Origin: Lingula anatina
Taxonomy: Eukaryota > Brachiopoda > Lingulata > Lingulida > Lingulidae
Reading direction: 5' to 3'
DNA: 64,000 nt
Assembly (NCBI RefSeq): GCF_001039355.2
Contig: NW_019775635.1
Coordinates: 263,885-327,884, forward strand
Positions within the stretch are counted from its first letter, which is position 1. Each line of letters opens with the position of its first letter. Shown piece by piece: positions 1 through 11,500 of the stretch. Both the position numbers and the translations under genes were made by a program. The notes under the pieces are model-generated. The model saw nothing but the letters and a program-made list of their open reading frames with translations, had not been told where the DNA came from and made no database searches.

Positions 1-68
1 AAAATAAAAAATAAATAAATAAAAATAAAATAAAATAAAATAAAATAAAATAAAATAAAATAAATAAA
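1..68. repeat. (TAAAA)n microsatellite, copy A
   Basis: Pentanucleotide TAAAA repeats with some AAAT units at the window start. The matching tract at 7934-7996 is where copy B begins, so contigs probably broke in it. Confidence 0.95.
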
Positions 69-591
69 TGAAAGTAAAATGAAAAAGCAGGCATTTTTAT
101 TCGAATAAAATAGATAAATGCTGTCTGGTAATAAATCAACTTGTTTTGAACAGTCTTGTTTTGTATGACGTATTACCTGCTGTCAAGTTTTGTATATAGT
201 TATTTGGCATATTTAACATGAAGCAGAACAACCATTGGATTTATTACCTTGGAAAAAAGGTAATAGTTACTGCAAATAGCCGTTTTGAGTGGTATGAACT
301 CTTTATTTTATTATTGGCTTTATGTCAAAATTTGGACATCACTTCTTGGGTTCTGGGTTTCATTCTACATGTTGTTCTGTGGAGGAAGCAAAGTTATAAA
401 TGTTGCCAATTAATTACATCCAATCTCCTTGGAGAGATGTGCCCTTTCTAGTGTATCCTCAGAGTTTTTTAGCTGACAAATGATATAACATGCAGCAACT
501 AAAGATTAACACATGGGAATTAATAAGATCCAACATTTCTTTTTTTCCCTTGAAAAGATAATACGTGACTAGTGTGCTTACTAACTGAAAT

Positions 592-604
592 ATAAATAAA
601 TGAA

Positions 605-643
<39 letters not shown>

Positions 644-682
644 ATGAATGAGTAAGTTGGTAAGTATAAATAAATAAATAAT
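592..682. repeat. (AAAT)n microsatellite, copy A
   Basis: Tetranucleotide repeat interrupted by GAATGAGTAAG-like units. Its counterpart in copy B is at 8519-8604 and has a different length and interruptions. Confidence 0.95.
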
Positions 683-2817
683 GCTTATATATGATAGGAT
701 TCTGTCACCATAGATATGATCAAGTCTGACATTCACAAGTGACAGTTGATACAAGTACGTAGACAAATTGCATGCCACGGTCTGGAGAACACGAATGCAT
801 GCACGACTGAGCATCACCGTGGTATAAAATACATCATGATGGTCGCATGATCTTATCTATGACATGGCTGTGATTTTGAACTACAACTGTTGTCTGTGAC
901 TTGTGATTTAGCTTTGAATACACAAATATACACAAAAATAATTATAAATACCATGCTTATGAATGATATAATATATTATTTCATAATATTGAAGATTAAG
1001 GCCCCCTTTGACCTGAAAGGCAGTAATATGTTGCTGGTAGACAGATTATTTGTTTTGTATTGTGACATTGTGTTTAATAATTAAGTATAGGTCAGTTTGA
1101 GTGGCCACAGTAATGAATAAATCAGTGGTGTGATTACATATTCGCAGCTTGCCCTCAGAAAAACAAGTAGTTTTTAATGACATTTGAGCAGTAGACAGCA
1201 ATAGTTACTGTAAGTTATTGGTGGTGTGTGATTCTAAGTTTCGATCCTCATATAATAATTTTGGTAGCTCACTGTGGTAGGGACATTGTTTTGTATTTAG
1301 GGCATATTAATCTGTGCATTTATCTTATTACTTATCTAACTAGTTAAAATTGTTAAAGGTCAGTCAATGAAAATTATTTCAACTTTTTTTTATTTATGTT
1401 GATTGTTTGATTGGGACAAATGTATTGAAAAGAAGGAACTCAGTGAAATGAGGTGTAATTATTTCAATTAGTTTTGATCATAAATAAGCAAACTCCTGTA
1501 GGAAATGACTGAGAATAGTTGCTCAGGGTCATCATTTAAGGGAAACATAATCAGTTTGTAGTTTGGACAGCACTTAACATTCACTTTTAGTTTTACCCAG
1601 GTGAATCGCTGGAGAAAATGACAGGACCCACAATATGAAGAGAGTGCCATCTTTTACAGAGAATAAGTTTTTAATTTTTTGATTGAGCTTAGAAAACTTA
1701 TATGGTAAAGTGATTATTAAAACAGTCACTTGTATTGTTACTTAGCACACCTTTTTTTTAAAGAGGAACACACTTTCAAGGGAACTGTAACTTCATCTTT
1801 TCATAAACATACAGGTACTAATGTTATTGAAGCACTAGACAGCTTGTATATTATTGAGTTATTATTGACTGTGACACAGTTGTTCATTTATTGAAAATGA
1901 CAAGGAAATAAGAGAATGATTTGTAATTCTTGGCTTACTTTATTGTACATGTAGTATGATTACTTATTGCAGACATTTGAATAGATGTCAGTATCAGGAA
2001 AGGATTGATTTTTCATGCTCAGGAAAAAGATTGAACATTTACAAATGAAGGCATACATGTAACTTCATTCAGCAAAATAAAGGAAAAGTGAAGATTTCAC
2101 AGATAAATTGTTAATCTTGTCTCCAAGATAAAAGGGCAAAAAACTAGGAAAATGCCAAGCAGAATCAGAGGAAAATAAAAGTCAGACGCAAAACTCCAAA
2201 TCAGCTTCAGAATATTTATTTATTATTGTTCCCCTGGCCATGTTTGCTGTGCCACTCAAGATAAGATTTATTTAGTCAATTGATATATGGAATAAAAATT
2301 GAATATTGGGAATAAAGTGTTGTTGTGTTAAAAAAATTTTTAGAGTGAAATAAGTGTAAGACTGTGTGTAGGAGGGACACTCCTTGCAACATGTTCTTCA
2401 AGATCCCCCAAGGATACATTGTATCAAATATGTAACAGAATGACAAGCAATATGGCACCATGCACTGTGACTGTTAATATCAGAGATATGGACTTGCAGG
2501 ACTACTGCACTTCACTATTCACAATAAAACAGTTCATTCTGTGACAGTCTCACAAAGAAATGTGTGTCAAAAAGTTAGTCCTTACTTATTGGTCAAAATA
2601 TGTATGTTCTATTCAAATGAAGATAAATCAGTAATAGCCCAATAATACACCTATCTGTTCTGTTACTATTGGCTGAAAACTATAACCACCTTTTTCTTTT
2701 ACTACTCCATGTCCCAAATTTCATTTTGTTGAGCGTATATGATGATTTCTTTTGGGTCAAATTTTAAAGAAATTGAGTCTAAAATTTAACACAGCTTTTT
2801 GGCTGGGATTACCCTGG

Positions 2818-2847
2818 CCACCCCCCCACCCCCCCACCCCACCCACC
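2818..2847. repeat. C-rich tract (G-quadruplex motif on the minus strand)
   Basis: Runs of C7, C7, C4 and C3 separated by single A. The minus strand fits G3+N1-7 repeated four times. The copy B tract (about 10789-10806) is shorter. Confidence 0.85.
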
Positions 2848-4016
2848 GAGTCCAAAGCTCATCTGTCTCTTCATTAGAAGATCCATGACTTTGTACCTGA
2901 AGGGCTGCCATTACTCTGATTACCCATAAACTTAATCAGTGCTGATCACTTCCCCTGATAAAGCCAAGCTAGTTAGGAAACCAGTCATTACTCCCTCTAG
3001 GCCCAACAGGGGTTTTTTATTCTCATTGGTGAAGTCAGGTGAGGAGCAATCAGGTAAGTGCAGTGAAATGTCAGGTGAGAAGTACTGGGAACCTGACAGT
3101 TCACCCCTAAGACTTCCAGCCAGTCATTGTGATCTGTACCCGTGGTGACATATTCAAGTGGGAGGGGATGTGCTATATTTGGAGCTAGATGATTTGTGGT
3201 CACTTTGGGGAGATAGGAGAGAGTGGTGCAAAACACTGAGTGTTGATATCAGCAGAACAAAAATGCTGGGATACAGTAGATTTTTGAGGCTGTAAAGTTA
3301 ACAACCAGTGACAGTTACTGTAGCAGGTTTATTATCGTAGACAGTTTTACTGTGTGATATCAGGCGATGTTCAGCAGAATTACACACAGATGAAGTTGAA
3401 CCAATATTTTTGGAGATTTTAATCTCATAGCTTGAAAAAGAGGGAGTAGAGTTACAGAGAACTCTTGGAAATTGCTCTGAGCCAACAGAGAACTCCACAG
3501 AGATGATTTGACATCATATTCATCCGAGGTTTGAATGACATTTTAAAGATTTGCCTCGGCTGTTGCTTTCAAGAACCTGCCACCATCATGGTATTCACAC
3601 TGTCAGTGCTGTGGACAGGTGACAGATGACACATTATTACAGAGATTTTATGATCGATACTGGGAAGCTTGCAGACATCTCTAACCTTTAGTCTTGTAAG
3701 AGTGACAAGGTGCACTTGTCAATTAGAGCAGTCATTCCGACCAATTTAGTGTATTTTCTTAGAAAAAAGGTTTCCAACTCTGGTGAAAATGGATTCCCAC
3801 ACAGCAGGTAATTGGCCTCACATTTGTGGTAATTGTCTTATTTTTGGATGAAATTACTTGAGCATTTTACTGTAATTAGTTCTGGAGAGAGTGCCTTTTT
3901 TGTGCTCATTTTTGTTTCAAAGGGCTACAGGTATGAATTACATTACACCATGATGTGAGTAGGCAGCCTGTTTAGCCCTCTTTCTTTTCTTTATGTATTG
4001 AGGAGAGGGAGGGGGG

Positions 4017-4036
4017 ATAATAATAATAATAATAAT

Positions 4037-4075
<39 letters not shown>

Positions 4076-4108
4076 AATAATTATAATAAATAAACAAATG
4101 AACAAAAA

Positions 4109-4139
<31 letters not shown>

Positions 4140-4141
4140 AA
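4017..4141. repeat. Compound AAT/AAC/AAAT microsatellite, copy A
   Basis: A run of AAT, then AAC, then AAAT units, about 125 bp. Copy B has the same compound repeat at 11968-12104 with a different unit composition. Confidence 0.95.
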
Positions 4142-6712
4142 ACACAACAGTGAATTACACCATATCCCCAACTTTTAACAAAGTTCATACCACATAAATG
4201 TGTCTATTTTAAGAACTCCTGCCTGTAAATAGCTGAGAGAATCACTTAGTCTACCTTGCAGTAGTTATTTACTTCATGTGTGCCACACAGTTGTGATCAT
4301 CTAGCCAAATAGACATACTCTCCCATCTATCCTCAAATACCGCCAAGGATCTCATCCAGTCTAGCTGGGAGTGAAGAAACCATTAGGTAACTTATCTGGT
4401 GATGAATTGAATAATCATAGGAACTTTTTCACCTGTTTGTTCCTGTCTCACAGATATAACCTGGGGATCCTCAAGCAGCTTTTTTTTCATAGAGGTTCTG
4501 CAATAAACTAATACATCCACAGGTTAATTTATCAAAGGATTATCCCAAAATTACCGCAGCAGTCTGGCGGCACCAAGTTACGCAGGTGACAGTGGCAATG
4601 AAGATGTTGTTTTGGTGTTCAAGAACGTCTCGCATTTTTCAGGTGTGAATCATCAGCAAAGGAAAGTATTATATTATCAGTATTGACAGATCGAGAGTGT
4701 CTTAATTTATTTGTTTGTTCTAAAACAAACCAATGCTCTACATCCTGGATTCTGCTTGGTTTTGGATTCTGGTTCCAGACATTTTACCTGGTCGTTTCCT
4801 TCTCTGTGATAGATGAATTGATTTGGTTGATCTCTGGAAGACAGTGCATTCATTAGACGCTATTGACACAACTGTGGATACCATTGAGCCCAATGCCACT
4901 TTCATTGCCAGACGAAAACATTATTGTGAAATAAAAAATTGATCGAGACCCTTGGCTGCTGCTATTAGGAATCTGGGTTCACGCCTCTGATCTGACATCA
5001 TTAATTTGAACTAATGGACAGGTATTGCTGATATCGGAGCTTATTTTCGTTACAATAGTCTGTTGTGATTACTTCTATAGCATAACAAACACAGAGATAT
5101 CTCAATTCCTTGAATTTCACAGCATCTATCACAGTAGGTATTAGGAAATCGATCCAGATCTTTTTTGTATTTCTGTCAGTTTTTTCTCTCCGGAAAATTG
5201 GTTTCTGCAGGAAGGAGAAAGAAGAGCTGGCCACTTGTTTTCTTTTCTACCTGGCACGTGAACTTTCTCAGAGCAGTTTATCAGTAACTTTGAAATGGAA
5301 GTCTGATCCAGTAACTTAATTTGGTCTGAGTAAGAGGGAGTGTCCTATTTTTCACCTGTATGGATGTTCAGATATATCTTGTACCTGGTTTATTTTTGTT
5401 GTGATTCAGGGAAACTTAAGTTGAGGAAAGTGACTACGCTGAATAACGGTATAGTGCTGTGAGACATGATCTACAGATCTAAGACAGTTGACACTGATAT
5501 TTATGTGATCTTCATACTTCACTACATCATAAAAATTAATAGGTTGGTGCTACAGTTGCCAGGTTAGAGAACTGCATTTTATTCAAAAGGAAGTACAAAA
5601 AAGAAAAGAAAAAAAAAAAAGCTGGGATACTATATCAATACATATATAGATTTTATGACAATACTGGGATTAGAAGAAATGGGTATAACTTTTAATCAAA
5701 ACTTAAACTGTTGAGAAGCTATAGCACTTATAATTTGTGCAAATTTGTCCTGGACACAGACAAATAAAAACAAACTGATTAAATTGTAAAAAAAAGACGT
5801 TTTTGAGTATGACCAGAGCTTAATTCATACTAAGCCAATCAAATTATAGTGTCTTTAAGCCTGTTAAGTTGCCATAGCAACACTAAAGATACCTGTAGTT
5901 AGAGGGTAGATTAGAAATGCAGTACAACGCAGGTAAAAAGCAGACTGTATATACATTGGCTCTGCGACTAGTGGATAGACAGGTACAGAAACTGCTGCGA
6001 AGAGATCCATTTGATGCGTTCGTCTTTTTGTCGGCTTCTTGTGGTGTGAACTAGTCAGGTATACATGTCTTCATAAAGAAACATCCACAATGTACAATTT
6101 CTTGGTGCAAAATGGACTTGTGAAAAGCCAGAAGTTAGCCTACCTAAAAAACCTCAGTCTACCAGAAAGGCGCAGTGTATAACACTAAAAGACATACCTG
6201 TACCTGCTGCGACTAAACAAAAGGAGGATAATTTGATAGAGGAGACATTGATGAAAAAGGTTGCTGCGTGTTATTCAGGAGAAATAGCGAGGAGGGATTA
6301 CTAGATTACTGACGAGGGCAAATGTCGATAATAAATAGAGGGCAAGATTTACGTTTATCAGCTTGATCGAATCTCGGGAGGATTTATGCATTATTCAACT
6401 GTAGGAAGAGTAAAAAATTCATTTATGCTCTCCATATTTTACTTGTCTTTAGTAGAGCACATCAGAGGACAAATTGGTTTCCATTCTATGAAAAAAGGGG
6501 ATTTCAAGTTATTTACTTGAGAGAATATACCGGTATATGCACATGAGGGCAAATACAGTCTAAGTAAAGGGCACATGCATCTGAGAGATTTGAGATAATG
6601 TAACATTTATCCACCAAGACTAAAAACTGTGTAAATGAGAATTAATACAAAACAAGCTAAGTACTGAAGGAATATATACTCACCATACGTTTCAGTCAGC
6701 AACTTCAACAAA

Positions 6713-6886
6713 ATGGAGGGTCACGAACACACAGGGCCTGGCGACCACTTTTGTAAATTTCACGCCAAAAAGATGGACCATCTGCAGGTGCCAGTCTACG
6801 ATGGCGCCCCGCGCAGGATGTCGGCAGATATGAACATGTGGGATTTTAAGATGAGAACTCATTACAACAGACAGAGACACTCTGTG
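6713..6886 (+). CDS. Putative alternative first coding exon, 58 codons (copy A)
   Basis: An ATG in a good context (AACAAAATGG) opens a 58-codon frame ending at donor GTG|GTGAGT, phase 0. The peptide is rich in His, Met and basic residues, starts MEGHEHTGPG, has a HFCKFH segment at residues 12-17, and ends YNRQRHSV, a basic-x-Ser motif of the kind basophilic kinases such as PKA use. An in-frame TGA lies upstream at 6665-6667. A TTTCAG just before the start could be an acceptor, so the exon may also carry spliced 5'UTR. The other copy at 14681 encodes the same 58 residues with one synonymous difference (CCG/CCA). No domain is recognisable, and the family is inferred only from its phase-0 sister exons downstream. 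It could be a chance frame, but its conservation, start context and donor argue against that. Confidence 0.68.
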
Positions 6887-7026
6887 GTGAGTTGAAGAAC
6901 TGTTTTTTGAGTGCATGTGCACATTTTATTAACTCATTCAGTCCTATTGAGGAACCCCTACCTCGTCTTGATTGATGAAACACCTAAAGCCACCTGAAGT
7001 TAAAAGCCTATTCCAACCTTTTTTAT

Positions 7027-7932
7027 GTACAGACACAGATGTGTCTGTACATATTGCCATCACCTGCGTCTGTCGTCGCCGTCATCCCCGATGGTGATGC
7101 CGATGCCGATGCCGATGCCGTGCACTTTCCTTGTAAACACGATAAGTGGAGGGCAGTTTTACTTTTTGGCTTTATATTTACAGAGCTGATGAATATTCAT
7201 AAAACGCAGGTCAAGTTCGAAAATCAGCATGACCGGGCCATTTTTAAAGAAGTTATGCTGTTTTTTCACTTTTTAAGCATATATGCAACACTGTAAACAT
7301 ATTTCAAGGAAAACCAATAAGCCTGTTGTCATAAAACTCACAGGAGTAATCAATCTTACTAAAACGCTGGTCAAGTTCGAAAATCAGCATGATAGGGCTA
7401 TTATTTTAGAAGTTATGCTGTTTTTTCACATTTCCTCAGATTCAATTCTTAGGCATGTTAACAGTTTCATTATTTAATTTATAAGATACATAAAAGTTTT
7501 GTTTGACATTTCCTGCATCTTTACAACATTGTTAGTTGATTTTGTAAAAACGATGGTAAACTTGTTATCGTGTATTGTGTAATAAAGTGTCAAAAATGGA
7601 AATAAACTCATATCATTGCAGTTTGTCAGATTCAATCGTTCACTATGTTCAGAATCTCAGAATGGAAGAAATTGGACATTTAACACTGTTCTATTGATAT
7701 TTTTCTCATCTCATCAATTTTCTTAGTTGATCATTTAAAAACAGCAGTGATCTGTTAATTTTGTTTTATGTTAAAAAATTGTTAAAAATGGGAAAAAAAC
7801 ATTTCAAAACAGTGCTGTCTTGTTTACATTTTGGCATTTTCAAGTTGTGGCTTTGAAGTTCTATGGGCCTGAAGACCTTTGCTAGTCACATTTTCTGAAT
7901 ATCCATGATACTAATATTTTATTATTGAAAAT
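7027..7932. repeat. Segment present only beside copy A, with an internal 160-bp-spaced repeat
   Basis: These 906 bp follow copy A but not copy B. They hold a palindromic start (GTACAGACACAGATGTGTCT), a GATGCC run (about 7091-7121) and two 80-bp units at 7201 and 7361 sharing AAAACGC(A/T)GGTCAAGTTC and the following ATCAGCATGA. The style, a CTGTCGTCGCCGTC stretch then AAACACGATAA then GGTCAAGTTCGAAAATCAGC, resembles repeats I associate with mollusc genomes (from memory, unverified). Open frames here look like products of the repeat. It may be an allele-specific insertion or repeat sequence at a contig end. Confidence 0.6.
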
Positions 7933-7933
7933 N
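7933..7933. other. Single-N contig join
   Basis: One N between copy A plus its extra tail and the TAAAA repeat that starts copy B. The size cannot be a true gap estimate. Confidence 0.95.
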
Positions 7934-8565
7934 TAAAAATAAAATAAAATAAAATAAAATAAAATAAAATAAAATAAAATAAAATAAAATAAATAAATGA
8001 AAGTAAAATGAAAAAGCAGGCATTTTTATTAGAATAAAATAAATAAATGCTGTCTGGTAATAAATCAACTTGTTTTGAACAGTCTTGTTTTGTATGACGT
8101 ATTACCTGGCGTCAAGTTTTGTATATAGTTATTTGGCATATTTAACATGAAGCAGAACAACCATTGGATTTATTACCTTGGAAAAAAGGTAATAGTTACT
8201 GCAAATAGCCGTTTTGAGTGGTATGAACTCTTTATTTTATTATTGGCTTTATGTCAAAATTTGGACATCACTTCTTGGGTTCTGGGTTTGATTCTACATG
8301 TTGTTCTTTGGAGGAAGCAAAGTTATAAATGTTGCCAATTAATTACATCCAATCTCCTTGGAGAGATGAGCCCTTTCTAGTGTATCCTCAGAGTTTTTTA
8401 GCTGACAAATGATATAACATGCAGCGACTTAAGATTAACACATGGGAATTAATAAGATCCAACATTTCTTTTTTTCCCTCAGGAAGATGATACTTGACTA
8501 GTGTGCTTACTAACTGAAATATGAATAAATAAATAAATGAGTTAATAAATAAATGAGTAAGTAAG

Positions 8566-8596
<31 letters not shown>

Positions 8597-11500
8597 ATAT
8601 ATATTTAATGCCACAGAAATGCTTATATATGATAGGATTCTGTCACCATAGATATGATCAAGTCTGACATTCACAAGTGACAGTTGATACAAGTACGTAG
8701 ACAAATTGCATGACACGGTCTGGAGAACACGAATGCATGCACGACTGAGCATCACCGTGGTATAAAATACATCATGATGGTCGCATGATCTTATCTATGA
8801 CATGGCTGTGATTCTGAACTACAACTGTTGTCTGTGACTAGTGATTTAGCTTTGAATACACAAATATACACAAAAATAATTATAAATACCATGCTTATGA
8901 ATAATATAATATATTATTTCATAATATTGAAGATTAAGGCCCCTTTTGACCTGCTTAATGGAAAGGCAGTAATATGTTGCTGGTAGACAGATTATTTGTT
9001 TTGTATTGTGACATTGTGTTTAATAATTAAGTATAGGGCAGTTTGAGTGGCCACAGTAATGAATTAATCAGCAGTGTGATTACATATCCACATCTTGCCC
9101 TCAGAAAAACAAGTTTGCCCTCAGAAAAACAAGTAGTTTTTAATGACATTTGAGCAGTAGACAGCAATAGTTACTGTAAGTTATTGGTGGTGTGTGATTC
9201 TAAGTTTCGATCCTCATATAATTATTTTGGTAGCTCACTGTGGTAGGGACATTGTTTGGTATTTAGGGCATATTAATCTGTGCATTTATCTTATTACTTA
9301 TCTAACTAGTTAAAATTGTTAAAGGTCAGTCAATGACAATTATTTCAACTTTTTTTTATTTATGTTGATTGTTTGATTGGGACAAATGTATTGAAAAGAA
9401 GGAACTCAGTGAAATGAGGTGTAATTGTTTCAATTAGTTTTGATCATAAATAAGCAAACTCCTGTAGGAAATGACTGAGAATAGTTGCTCAGGGTCATCA
9501 TTTAAGGGAAACATAATCAGTTTGTAGTTTGGACAACACTTAACATTCACTTTTAGTTTTACTCGGGTGAATCGCTGGAGAAAATGACAGGACCCACAAT
9601 GTGAAGAGAGTGCCATCTTTTACAGAGAATAAGTTTTTAATTTTTTGATTGAGCTTAGAAAACTTATATGGTAAAGTGATTATTAAAACAGTCACTTGTA
9701 TTGTTACTTAGCACACCTTTTTTTTAAAGAGGAACACACTTTCAAGGGAACTGTAACTTCATCTTTTCATAAACATACAAGTACTAATGTTATTGAAGCA
9801 CTAGACAGCTTGTATATTATTGGGTTATTATTGACTGTGACACAGTTGTTCATTTATTGAAAATGACAAGGAAATAAGAGAATGATTTGTAATTCTTGGC
9901 TTACTTTATTGTACATGTAGTATGATTACTTATTGCAGACATTTGAATAGATGTCAGTATCAGGAAAGGATTGATTTTTCATGCTCAGGAAAAAGATTGA
10001 ACATTTACAAATGAAGGCATACATGTAACTTCATTCAGCAAAATAAAGGAAAAGTGAAGATTTCACAGATAAATTGTTAATCTTGTCTCCAAGATAAAAG
10101 GGCAAAAAACTAGGAAAATGCCAAGCAGAATCAGAGGAAAATAAAAGTCAGACGCAAAACTCCAAATCAGCTTCAGAATATTTATTTATTATTGTTCCCC
10201 TGGCCATGTTTGCTGTGCCACTCAAGATAAGATTTATTTAGTCAATAAATATATGAAATAAAAATTGAATATTGGGAATAAAGCATTGTTGTGTTAAAAA
10301 AATTTTTAGAGTGAAATAAGTGTAAGACTGTGTGTAGGAGGGACACTCCTTGCAACATGTTCTTCAAGATCCCCCAAGGATACATTGTATCAAATATGTA
10401 ACAGAATGACAAGCAATATGGCACCATGCACTGTGACTGTTAATATCAGAGATATGGACTTGCAGGACTACTGCACTTCACTATTCACAATAAAACAGTT
10501 CATTCTGTGACAGTCTCACAAAGAAATGTGTGTCAAAAAAGTTAGTCCTTACTTATTGGTCAAAATATGTATGTTCTATTCAAATGAAGATAAATCAGTA
10601 ATAGCCCAATAATACACCTATCTGTTCTGTTACTATTGGCTGAAAACTATAACCGTTTCTATCTTTTACTACTTCATGTCCCAAATTTCATTTTGTTGAG
10701 CGTATATGATGATTTCTTTTGGGTCAAATTTTAAAGAAATTGAGTCTAAAATTTAACACAGCTTTTTGGCTGGGACTACCCTGGCCACACCCCCCCCACC
10801 CCACCCACCGAGTCCAAAGTCTGTCTCCTCATTAGAAGATCCATGACTTTGTACCTGAAGGGCTGCCATTACTCTGATTACCCATAAACTTAATCAGTGC
10901 TGATCACTTCTCCTGATAAAGCCAAGGTAGTTAGGAAACCAGTCATTACTCCCTCTAGGCCCAACAGGGGTTTTTTATTCTCATTGGTGAAGTCAGGTGA
11001 GGAGCAATCAGGTAAGTGCAGTGAAATGTCAGGTGAGAAGTACTGGGAATGTGACAGTTCACCCCTAAGACTTCCAGCTAGTCATTGTGATCTGTACCCG
11101 TGGTGACATATTCAAGTGGGAGGGGATGTGCTATATTTGGAGGTAGATGATTTGTGGTCACTTTCGGGAGATAGGAGAGAGTGGTGCAAAATACTGAGTG
11201 TTTGCTATCAGCAGAACAAAAATGCTGGGATACAGTGGATTTTTGAGGCTGTAAAGTTTACAACTAGTGACAGTTAATGTAGCAGGTTTATTACCGTAGT
11301 CAGTTTTACTGTGTGATATCAGGCAGTGTTGAACAGTAAACACAGATGAAGTTGAACCACTATTTTTGGAGATTTTAATCTCACAGCTAGAAAAAGAGGG
11401 AGTAGAGTTACAGAGAACTCTTGGAAATTGCTCTGAGCCAACAGAGAACTCCACAGAGATGATTTGACATCATATTCAACCGAGGTTTGACTGACATTTT

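Larger units (their letters stand above)
1..7026. repeat. Copy A of a roughly 7-kb direct duplication
   Basis: The sequence matches 7934-14994 at what looks like about 98% identity, with microsatellite-length changes and small indels. The match starts inside a TAAAA repeat and ends at the shared string CCAACCTTTTTTAT (7026 / 14994). Apart from the exon at 6713 I see no convincing gene here; the sequence looks like intron or intergenic DNA. The repeat is cut by the window start, so its left boundary is unknown. A single N follows at 7933. It is probably one allele of a locus assembled twice. Confidence 0.93.

Noticed and set aside
218-451. 77-codon + frame repeated at 8147 with near-identical translation
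   Set aside because: The two copies agree because the whole 7-kb block is duplicated; the translation is low-complexity hydrophobic, with no splice or promoter support.
2939-3148. Open segment with internal GTGAGG and GTAAGT donor-like strings (also at 10897)
   Set aside because: No ATG start; the copies differ at replaced residues (L/V, EP/EC) as often as in the flanks, so no sign of constraint.
3938-4171. Minus-strand frame of Ile/Val/Leu/Tyr repeats (also 581-817, 8510-8755, 50655-50873)
   Set aside because: Translations of AAT, AAC and AAAT microsatellites.
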